The notes under the pieces were generated by a model that did no database searches, was not told the DNA's origin, and saw nothing but the letters and a program-made list of their open reading frames with translations. 19,043 bases of DNA, from the NCBI GenBank assembly GCA_033764095.1, contig JANRJF010000032.1, forward strand, positions 1 to 19,043, read 5' to 3'. Below, in pieces: positions 7,510-13,466 of the stretch (its first letter is position 1; every line of letters begins with the position of its first letter). This DNA is from JBDTMT01 sp033764095 (GTDB taxonomy: Bacteria > Desulfobacterota > Binatia > HRBIN30 > CADEER01). The position numbers and the translations under genes are program-made.

Positions 7510-8346
7510 GTGCAGTACAGCGGCGACGCCGCGGCCCCGCTGCTGGCGCGCATCTATCGCCCGGTCGGCGCGCGCGGCCCGCTGCCGGTGCTGATCGACG
7601 TGCACTGCGGCGCCTGGTCGCTGTTCGACCGCACCGGCGACATGTACTTCGACCACGCGCTGGCCGCCTGCGGCATGCTGGTGGTCGCGCTCGACTTCCG
7701 CCAGGCGCCGATCCCCTACCCGGCCGCGGTCGCCGACGTCGTCGCCGGCATCCGCTTCGTCAAAGCCAACGCCGCGCCGCTCGACGCGCTGCCGGCGCCG
7801 CTCGGCCTGATCGGCGGCTCCAGCGGCGGGCATCTGTTGCTGCTCGCGGCGCTGCGCCCCAACGCGCCGGAGTATCGCAGCGCGCGTTTCGTCGGCGAGG
7901 GAGAGCCGGCACCGGTGCGGGTCGACTACGCGCTGCCGTTGTGGCCGGTGGCCGATCCGCTCGCCCGCTACCGCTATCTGCTCGACCGCATCGCCGCGCC
8001 GCGCGCGTCGGCGGAACGCTTCTTCCAACCCGAGCGCCTGCGCGACGCCCACCTCGCCTTCTTCGGCGACGAAGCGACGATGGCGCGCGCCAGCGTGCCG
8101 CGCCTGGTCGCTGACGGTGAGGCCGAGCACCTGCCGCCGATCTGGGTGGCGCATCCGGAGCTCGACGAGAACGTCACGCGCTCGATGAGCGAGGCGCTGG
8201 TCGACACCTACCGCCGCGCCGGCGGCCGCGCCGAGCTCGTCTACTTCGACGGCGTCGGCCACTCGTTCGCCAACTTCCCGGGCCCGGACGCCGACCGCTG
8301 CATCGCGGCGATGAAGCCGTTCATCGCCGCCCAGCTCCGAACCTGA
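7510..8346 (+). CDS. Alpha/beta hydrolase (esterase/lipase-like), start uncertain
   Basis: 278 residues from GTG 7510. Alpha/beta hydrolase marks: oxyanion region VHCGAW (31-36, normally HGGAW/HGGGW), nucleophile elbow GGSSGGH with Ser105, likely acid Asp219 in PELDENV, and catalytic His251 in GVGHSFANFPG. It likely hydrolyses an ester, as in the arylesterase / BD-FAE group. The reading frame stays open upstream to the stop of the crotonase gene and reads DLTRFDPSAPYDVAIDDV just before the GTG, which looks like genuine N-terminal protein for this subgroup; yet no ATG, GTG or TTG exists there. Either the start is the GTG with a short N-terminus, or a non-standard start (for example CTG 7462) or a lost start codon is involved. 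It is 105 bp after the crotonase and in the same direction. Confidence 0.82.
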   Translation: MQYSGDAAAPLLARIYRPVGARGPLPVLIDVHCGAWSLFDRTGDMYFDHALAACGMLVVALDFRQAPIPYPAAVADVVAGIRFVKANAAPLDALPAPLGLIGGSSGGHLLLLAALRPNAPEYRSARFVGEGEPAPVRVDYALPLWPVADPLARYRYLLDRIAAPRASAERFFQPERLRDAHLAFFGDEATMARASVPRLVADGEAEHLPPIWVAHPELDENVTRSMSEALVDTYRRAGGRAELVYFDGVGHSFANFPGPDADRCIAAMKPFIAAQLRT

Positions 8347-8399
8347 CGCAGCGACGAGTTGCGTCTCATCGCAGTCGGAATCGGCCGCGCTCCGCGCGT

Positions 8400-8427
8400 C
8401 CGGCCGACACGAGGTCGGCCGGCTACC
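8400..8427 (-). repeat. Palindromic repeat family B, copy 1
   Basis: A 28-bp element whose core has 9-bp arms CCGGCCGAC and GTCGGCCGG around a 5-nt loop ACGAG. Its reverse complement occurs perfectly at 8499-8526, and over 26 of 28 bases at 12593-12618. It lies 54 bp after the stop of the alpha/beta hydrolase. It is a REP-like extragenic element. Confidence 0.9.
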
Positions 8428-8498
8428 TCAGCGCCACGCGACATCACGCCTGCCTCGGCCCACGGGGCCACGCGCACCGTCCAATTGCCCGGACCCCG

Positions 8499-8526
8499 GG
8501 TAGCCGGCCGACCTCGTGTCGGCCGG
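8499..8526 (+). repeat. Palindromic repeat family B, copy 2 (inverted partner of copy 1)
   Basis: Exact reverse complement of 8400-8427 across all 28 bases. The two copies can therefore each fold alone or pair with each other as a 28-bp stem with a 71-nt loop. It lies 40 bp beyond the end of the leftward acetolactate decarboxylase gene. Confidence 0.9.
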
Positions 8527-8546
8527 ATGTCGCGCCAGCGACATCC
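8525..8546. other. Hairpin at convergent gene ends
   Basis: A perfect 9-bp stem, GGATGTCGC with GCGACATCC, around the 4-nt loop GCCA. It begins in the last two bases of repeat copy 2 and ends 20 bp past the stop of the acetolactate decarboxylase gene. There is no T-run on either strand, so it is not a classical intrinsic terminator. Confidence 0.6.
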
Positions 8547-8566
8547 GCGCGCAGAGTCCGCGCCGT

Positions 8567-9421
8567 TCAGCGCCGCTTCGACTCCGCCTGGGCCAGATCG
8601 GCGGCGGGGTCGCCGCTGAGGTCGGCGCGTAGGAAGGCTTCGTTGGCCGGCAGCGCGACGCGCAGGTCGCGCACCTCCTGAATCTGCACGCGCAGGTCGC
8701 CCCCGCTGCAGTCGAGCACGTGGCCGCCGGCATCGCGCGACGCGGCGATGAAGTGCAGGTGGTAGCCGGGCACTTCCAGCGCGCGCGTAAAGGGCGGCGC
8801 CCAGAAGCCGACCATCGTGCCGGCCACCTCGCGCAGATGGAATTCCGGCTGGTGCGCCGCCGCCGCGACCAGTGGCACGCCCTCGGCGGTGCGGCACATG
8901 GCGCGCGTGTGCACCGCGTCGAAGCGGCCATCGACCCGAATCGCGTAGAAGACATTGGGCGAGCCGCGCGCCGGGTCGATCGCCGCCAGCAGTGTTTCCA
9001 GCTGCGCGCAGTGCGCCACCGCGAAACTGTGCTCGGCCGCAAAGTGGGTGACCAGCGCGAACGGGCTGGCGTCCTGCAGCGCGGCGGCGCGCACGCTGCC
9101 GTCGCCCCGCACCTGATACGCGGTGCCATCGCAGACGATCATCTCGCCGTCGAGCCCCTCGAAGGTGCCGAGGCCGAAGTCGCCGTGCGCCAGCAACTGC
9201 CCGACCGTCACCGCGCCGCGGTAGACGCCCTGCACCAGCGCCGTCGACGTCGACACCTGGTAGAGCGTGTGGTGCTCGACCTGCAGGTGGTCGGCGAGCG
9301 CGGCGCGCACGATGTGGTGCAGCGGCTCGCCGGTCGCCCGGCTCTGCGCCTCCAATGCCTCCCACAACGCTGCCGGCAGCTTGAGATGCAACGTGCGGAT
9401 GCGGTGATGCGGGGTGGTCAC
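8567..9421 (-). CDS. Acetolactate decarboxylase-like protein with N-terminal ribbon-helix-helix domain
   Basis: 284 residues from GTG 9421. Residues 51-280 match alpha-acetolactate decarboxylase (makes acetoin from acetolactate): LYQVSTSTALVQGVYRGAV, then GDFGLGTFEGLDGEMIVCDG with Glu93, Arg173, and the zinc motif with His221 and His223 in GYHLHFI and His234 in GGHVLDC. The 2- and 11-residue His spacings equal those I recall for Bacillus brevis ALDC (His194, His196, His207); Glu280 may match its Glu253. Residues 7-48 (RTLHLKLPAALWEALEAQSR, then PLHHIVRAALADHL) look like a CopG/Arc ribbon-helix-helix DNA-binding unit: one strand, two helices. This part is not in the enzymes I know. It starts 35 bp after the TetR gene on the same strand, probably in one operon. 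No acetolactate synthase adjoins, so the substrate may differ. Confidence 0.88.
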   Translation of the reverse strand: MTTPHHRIRTLHLKLPAALWEALEAQSRATGEPLHHIVRAALADHLQVEHHTLYQVSTSTALVQGVYRGAVTVGQLLAHGDFGLGTFEGLDGEMIVCDGTAYQVRGDGSVRAAALQDASPFALVTHFAAEHSFAVAHCAQLETLLAAIDPARGSPNVFYAIRVDGRFDAVHTRAMCRTAEGVPLVAAAAHQPEFHLREVAGTMVGFWAPPFTRALEVPGYHLHFIAASRDAGGHVLDCSGGDLRVQIQEVRDLRVALPANEAFLRADLSGDPAADLAQAESKRR

Positions 9422-9456
9422 GCCGCCGTGATGCCGCGCGCGCGCGGTGCGGTCAA

Positions 9457-10092
9457 TCAGAGCTCGGCGGCGAGTTCGGACAGCAGATCGATGACCATCG
9501 CCTCGTGCGCCACCGGCCGGTTGGCCGGCGACACCGCGCGCCCGAGCGCCATGCCGATGGTCGCCTCCATCACCAGCCGATAGAACGCCGCCGCCCGCTT
9601 GCTGCGGCCGATGCGCCGCGCGATCTCCGGCTGCGCCGGGTCGAACAGGGTGCTCAACTGCTGCATCGCCGGTCCCACCTCGACGCGCAGCGCCGCATCG
9701 TTGCGCGCCGCCAGCCAGATCTCGATCACCGCCTTGAACTCCGGGCGCTGCGTGTAGGCGGCGATGCGGCGCACCAGCCGCTGCAGCGGCAGGTGCGGAT
9801 CGCCGGAGGGGCTCGGCGGCGGCGCCGCGGCGAGCAGATCGCGGTAGAGGGTCTCCAGCGCGACCGCGTAGAGCGCCGAGAGGCTGGCGAAGTGGTGATG
9901 GAAGGCGCCGCGGGTGACACCGGCGCGGGCGCAGACCTCGACCGCGGTGGTGCGCGCGTACCCCTTCTCGATCAGCGAGGCGATGGTGGCGGCGGTGAGG
10001 CGGGCGCGCATGCCGGCGCGGCGCTCGGCCTGCGTCGGCCGGGCCCGCCGGCCGCCTCGCGATGGCGCTTGTCTGCCGCGTCGGATCGCCAT
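9457..10092 (-). CDS. TetR/AcrR-family transcriptional regulator
   Basis: 211 residues. The N-terminal HTH is clear: RLTAATIASLIEKGYARTTAVEVCARAGVTRGAFHHHFASLSALYAVALE at about residues 32-80, with the recognition helix VTRGAFHHHF. The C-terminal ligand domain carries no recognisable effector motif. An Arg-rich tail (RRGRQAPSRGGRRARP) precedes the HTH. ATG 10092 is chosen because it is the first ATG before the HTH and clears the palindrome at 10105-10130. The gene is divergent from the acetylene hydratase-like enzyme and followed by the acetolactate decarboxylase-like gene. By analogy with the family it represses itself and the divergent genes until a small molecule binds. Confidence 0.92.
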   Translation of the reverse strand: MAIRRGRQAPSRGGRRARPTQAERRAGMRARLTAATIASLIEKGYARTTAVEVCARAGVTRGAFHHHFASLSALYAVALETLYRDLLAAAPPPSPSGDPHLPLQRLVRRIAAYTQRPEFKAVIEIWLAARNDAALRVEVGPAMQQLSTLFDPAQPEIARRIGRSKRAAAFYRLVMEATIGMALGRAVSPANRPVAHEAMVIDLLSELAAEL

Positions 10093-10104
10093 AGGATGCC
10101 GCGT

Positions 10105-10130
10105 AGATACATACACCGATGTATGTATCT
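10105..10130. promoter_or_regulatory. Probable TetR operator palindrome
   Basis: A 26-bp palindrome with perfect 11-bp arms AGATACATACA and TGTATGTATCT around CCGA. It is strikingly AT-rich for this window and centred in the 54-bp gap between the divergent TetR gene (ATG 10092) and the bis-MGD enzyme gene (ATG 10147). The sequence type (ATACATACA/TGTATGTAT) resembles AcrR-type operators. Binding here would block both promoters, giving autoregulation and control of the enzyme. Confidence 0.8.
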
Positions 10131-10146
10131 GCACAACGGGAGGCAC

Positions 10147-12339
10147 ATGCACGAGGCGACGGCGCCGCAGGAGAAATCGGTGATCTGTGCGAGCTGCGAC
10201 ATCGGCTGCCAGTTGACCGCCGAGGTGCGCGACGGGCGGGTGACCAGGGTGCGCGCGTCGAACAACCCGCTCATGCGCGACAACATCTGCATGAAGGGGA
10301 TCTACGCGCCGAAGAGCTTCGCCCACCCGGACCGCGTGCGCTATCCGCTGCGCCGCGTCGGCGCGCGCGGCGGCGGGCAGTGGGAGCGGGTCACCTGGGA
10401 CGCGGCGCTCGACGACATCGCCGCCCGTCTGCAGCGGGTCATCGCCACGCACGGCCCGGAGGCGATGGCGGTCGCCACCAGCCAGTGGAACACCTCGACC
10501 GAGACCGGCGCCGGGCGCCGCCTGATGAACCTGCTCGGCTCGCCCAACTGGATCAGCGGCGTGGCGCTGTGCGCCGGCAATACCGCGGCGGTGAACCGCA
10601 TGGTGTACGGCTGGTTCCCGCAGCCCGACTACTCGGCGACGCGCTGCATCGTCCTGTTCGGCCACAACCCGAAGCGGCACAGCTGGACGCCGATCTACAA
10701 CGCCATCCGCCGCGCCCAGGAGCGCGGCGCCACGCTGATCGTCCTCGATCCGCGCCGCAGCGAGAGCGCCGAGCGCGCCGATCTCTGGCTGCCGCTGCGC
10801 GCCGGCAGCGACGCGGCGATGTGCCTCGGTTGGCTGAAGGTCATCTTCGACGAACAGCTCTACGACGCCGCGTTCGTGCGCGACTGGACGGTCGGCTTCG
10901 ACGACCTGCGCCGGCGCGTCGACGAATATCCGCTCGAGCGCGTCGCCGCGCTGACCGGAGTCGCGCCGGAGCAGATCCGCGCCGCGGCGCGGCTGTACGC
11001 CACGCACGGTCCGTCGGTGATCCCGTGGACGCCGATCACCGACCAGCAGCGCAACAGCACCTCGGCGATCCGCCTGCACTGCGCGCTGCGCGCGGTGACC
11101 GGCAACCTCTACGTTCCCGGCGGCGAGCTGTTCCACGGCCTCAGCCCCGACATCGTGCCGGAAACCGACCTCGAGCTGCACGAGCAGTTGAGCGAGGCGC
11201 AGAAGGCCAAGCAGCTCGGCTGCGACAACCATCCGGCGTTCACCTACCGCGGCATGGCGGCGCTCACCGAGCCGACCCGGCGCGTCTGGGGACGCCCCTA
11301 CGTCAACCTGCTGATGGGCAGCTACATGGCGAATCCGTCGGCGGTGTTCCGCGCCATGGCCGACGGCGTGCCCTATCCCGTCAAGGCGTTCTTCTCGCTC
11401 GGCAACAACACGTTGCTCGGCTTCGCCGACATGCGCACCATCTACCGCGGCATCATGAACCAGGACCTGGTGGTGGTGCACGAACACATGATGACGCCCA
11501 CCGCGCAGCTCGCCGACTACGTGCTGCCCGGCGACAGCTGGTTGGAGCGCCCGCAGTTGCACGACGCGTGGGGCTGGACGGCGATCGTGCGGGTCTCCGA
11601 GCAGGCGATGCAGCCGCCCGGCGAATGCCGCGGCGTCTACGACTTCTGGCGCAGCCTGGCGGTGCGCATGGGGCTCGGCGCGCATTTTCCGTGGCCGAAC
11701 TTGGAAGCGGTGTACGACCACCGCGTGCGCGCCACCGGCATGCGCTATCGCGACTTCGAAGCGACCTACGAGTGGTACGTGCCGACGATTGCCTACCGCA
11801 AGTACGAGCGCACCGGCTTCGCGACGCCGTCGGGCAAGGTCGAGCTCGCCTCCAGCGTGCTCGCCGCGCTCGGCTTCGATCCCCTGCCCTACTTCCGCGA
11901 GGACCCGCCAGCCGATCCCGACTACCCGCTGCAGCTGTTCATGGGCGTGCGCGAGGACGAGTACTTCCAGACCGGCCATCGCCACATCCCGGAGCTGCGC
12001 CAGCGGCGGCCGGAGCCGGAGCTCTTCCTGCACGCCGACGACGCGCGCGACTGCGGACTCGCCCACGGCGACTGGGCGGTGGTCGAGACGCCGACCGGCC
12101 GGGTGAAGGGCAAGGTGGCGATTCGACCGGACATGCCGCGCCGCCTGGTGCGCGTGCCGCACGGCTGGTGGAAGCCCGAGCTGCCGCAGGGCGCCGAACA
12201 CCTGTCGGGCGCCTGGGAGTTCGCCGACGCGCAGATCACCCGCGACGACGAGGACTATCGCGACCGTGAGCAGGGCATCCCGCATCTCAAGGGACTGCCC
12301 TGCCGCGTCCGCCCGCTCGCGGCGGCGGAGGCACCATGA
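10147..12339 (+). CDS. Acetylene hydratase-like tungsten/molybdenum bis-MGD enzyme
   Basis: 730 residues, DMSO reductase superfamily. An N-terminal [4Fe-4S] site has Cys14, Cys17, Cys21, Cys48, and the likely metal ligand is Cys142 in ALCAGNTAAVN. Known acetylene hydratase (Pelobacter, numbering from memory) has Cys9/12/16/46, catalytic Asp13 beside an Fe-S Cys, Lys48, metal ligand Cys141, and Trp179, Trp293, Trp472. Here I find Asp18 beside Cys17, Lys50, Cys142, Trp180, Trp294 and Trp475 in equivalent places. Pocket positions Ile113 and Ile142 appear as Trp114 and Ala143, so the substrate may not be acetylene. The C-terminal cap (EPELFLHADDARDCGL, VPHGWW) is complete. There is no TAT signal and no iron-sulfur or NrfD partner gene, which fits a soluble non-redox enzyme. 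GGGAGG precedes ATG 10147; an in-frame ATG at 10123 lies inside the operator and is less likely. Confidence 0.85.
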   Translation: MHEATAPQEKSVICASCDIGCQLTAEVRDGRVTRVRASNNPLMRDNICMKGIYAPKSFAHPDRVRYPLRRVGARGGGQWERVTWDAALDDIAARLQRVIATHGPEAMAVATSQWNTSTETGAGRRLMNLLGSPNWISGVALCAGNTAAVNRMVYGWFPQPDYSATRCIVLFGHNPKRHSWTPIYNAIRRAQERGATLIVLDPRRSESAERADLWLPLRAGSDAAMCLGWLKVIFDEQLYDAAFVRDWTVGFDDLRRRVDEYPLERVAALTGVAPEQIRAAARLYATHGPSVIPWTPITDQQRNSTSAIRLHCALRAVTGNLYVPGGELFHGLSPDIVPETDLELHEQLSEAQKAKQLGCDNHPAFTYRGMAALTEPTRRVWGRPYVNLLMGSYMANPSAVFRAMADGVPYPVKAFFSLGNNTLLGFADMRTIYRGIMNQDLVVVHEHMMTPTAQLADYVLPGDSWLERPQLHDAWGWTAIVRVSEQAMQPPGECRGVYDFWRSLAVRMGLGAHFPWPNLEAVYDHRVRATGMRYRDFEATYEWYVPTIAYRKYERTGFATPSGKVELASSVLAALGFDPLPYFREDPPADPDYPLQLFMGVREDEYFQTGHRHIPELRQRRPEPELFLHADDARDCGLAHGDWAVVETPTGRVKGKVAIRPDMPRRLVRVPHGWWKPELPQGAEHLSGAWEFADAQITRDDEDYRDREQGIPHLKGLPCRVRPLAAAEAP

Positions 12340-12593
12340 GCGCAACCGCCGACCGCGACTATCGCCGCCGCGCCCGCTTCGGCCGCTTCGCCTTTCGCCT
12401 GGTGCGCAGCGCCGGCCGCAAGCGGCAGACCTGGCTCGATCGTCTGCTCACCCGGCTGCTGCGCCGCGCCACCAACCCGAAGCCGGGCGCCGACTTCATG
12501 CGCGACGAGCTGGTCGATGCGGGCATCGGCTTCGACCCGGACGAGTTGGCTCGCTACGAACAGTCCGAGCCGCGAGGCCCTGCGCGTCCCTAG
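12336..12593 (+). CDS. Small Arg-rich protein of unknown function, coupled to the bis-MGD enzyme
   Basis: 85 residues, not recognised. It begins within the stop codon of the bis-MGD enzyme gene (ATGA at 12336-12339), with GGAGG-like bases (12326-12331) ahead, so translation is probably coupled. The first half is strongly basic (RDYRRRARFGRFAFRLVR, then RLLTRLLRRATNPKP), perhaps one amphipathic helix pair. The second half is acidic (MRDELVDAGIGFDPDELARYE). No Cys, no signal peptide and no membrane segment. It might be a subunit, chaperone or maturation factor for the enzyme; that rests on position only. Its stop codon TAG overlaps repeat family B copy 3. Confidence 0.7.
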   Translation: MSATADRDYRRRARFGRFAFRLVRSAGRKRQTWLDRLLTRLLRRATNPKPGADFMRDELVDAGIGFDPDELARYEQSEPRGPARP

Positions 12594-12618
12594 GTAGCCG
12601 GCCGACCTCGTGTCGGCC
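12593..12618 (+). repeat. Palindromic repeat family B, copy 3
   Basis: Matches 26 bases of the element at 8499-8526 in the same orientation and then diverges. The core arms CCGGCCGAC and GTCGGCC can pair. It begins on the last base of the stop codon of the 85-aa gene, so it forms the immediate 3' end of that transcript. Confidence 0.88.
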
Positions 12619-12691
12619 CGGCGGTACGCAGCACCGCCCAGCGCGCCACCGACACACCGCGCACCGCAGCGCGGCGGCGCCAGCCGGCCAC

Positions 12692-13273
12692 TCAGCGGCC
12701 GAGCGCCGCGACCAGTTCCCTCGACCCCGCGCCCCAGCGGGTGACGGCGTGGACGAGCTGAGTGACCGGCACGTCGATGCGGTGCACGCGCTCGGGCGGC
12801 AGGATGTAGACCGCGCCGACGGTCGGCGTCGGAACGGCCGGCACGAAGACGGTGAGGCGGCCGTCGTCGAGCTCCTCCACGATGAACGCCGGGACCAGCG
12901 CGTCTTCGATCTCCGCCAGCGCCGGCGACATCCCGCCGCCGGCGTCCTCGCCCGCAACCTGGCGGCCGAGGTTGCGCAGCAGCGAGTAGGCCGGCAGTCG
13001 CTCCAGTACGCGGCGCTCCAACCACCGACTGGCGCGGCGCCCGCCCGCCGTGCGCACCACGAGGCCGGTGATGAAGCAGCCGGCGAGGATGATCGTCAGC
13101 GCGATGACGCGACGGCCCGGGCCGCCGTACGGCAGCGCCGTCGCGACCGGATCCACCGCGCCCTCCAGCGCGACGAGCATCTTGACGGTCAGCAGCATCG
13201 CGGCGGCAAGCGGCAGAATGACGACCAACCCGCCGATCACGGTCGTCTTGATGAAATCGAACACCTGCTTCAT
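12692..13273 (-). CDS. DUF502 family membrane protein
   Basis: 193 residues. The start MKQVFDFIKTTVIGGLVVILPLAAAMLLTVKML and the second hydrophobic stretch VIALTIILAGCFITGLVVRTAG give two membrane helices (about residues 11-35 and 56-77). The soluble part has AYSLLRNLGRQV, FIVEELDDGRLTVFVPAVPTPTVGAVYILPPERVHRIDVPVTQLVHAVTRWG, which is the conserved core of DUF502; the PTPTVG(A)VY(I)LP pattern is its best signature. Function is not established. ATG 13273 has a strong AGGAGG ribosome binding site. The next gene upstream on this strand ends at 13467, leaving a 193-bp gap with a hairpin, so it may have its own promoter. Confidence 0.88.
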   Translation of the reverse strand: MKQVFDFIKTTVIGGLVVILPLAAAMLLTVKMLVALEGAVDPVATALPYGGPGRRVIALTIILAGCFITGLVVRTAGGRRASRWLERRVLERLPAYSLLRNLGRQVAGEDAGGGMSPALAEIEDALVPAFIVEELDDGRLTVFVPAVPTPTVGAVYILPPERVHRIDVPVTQLVHAVTRWGAGSRELVAALGR

Positions 13274-13466
13274 CGGACCTCCTCGCGGCGCACGCGCCGC
13301 TGGGCGGTGCACTAGTCCCGCGCTGGCGGCGACGCCAGCGCCGGGGCTCACGCCGGCGCGGCCGGTCTGCTGGACGCCTCGCGGCATGGTGCGGCGCGAA
13401 GACAGGCGAGTCGGCCGGTACCCGGCGCACTCGCCGGCGGCGCGTGACGAGCCGACACCGCGAGCG
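13274..13466. other. Intergenic region with hairpin
   Basis: A 193-bp gap between two leftward genes. It holds a perfect 9-bp-stem hairpin at 13320-13341 (GCGCTGGCG and CGCCAGCGC, loop GCGA), which could mark the end of the amidohydrolase transcript. No T-run follows. I see no convincing promoter hexamers and no gene. Confidence 0.5.

Larger units (their letters stand above)
8347..8566. other. Convergent intergenic region rich in inverted repeats
   Basis: A 220-bp gap between two convergent gene ends. It holds two oppositely oriented copies of the family B repeat (8400-8427 and 8499-8526) and a further hairpin at 8525-8546. The 71 bases between the repeat copies show no gene. The likely role is transcript 3' end formation or protection for both flanking genes; this is inference. 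Confidence 0.6.

Noticed and set aside
9457..12345. A 962-codon minus-strand open frame
   Set aside because: Only the TetR part (9457-10092) is supported; the upstream part is antisense to the bis-MGD enzyme and has shadow composition.
12255..13430. A 391-codon minus-strand frame across the DUF502 gene
   Set aside because: Out of frame with the recognisable DUF502 protein, Arg/Ala-rich, and overlaps the 85-aa gene and the repeat.
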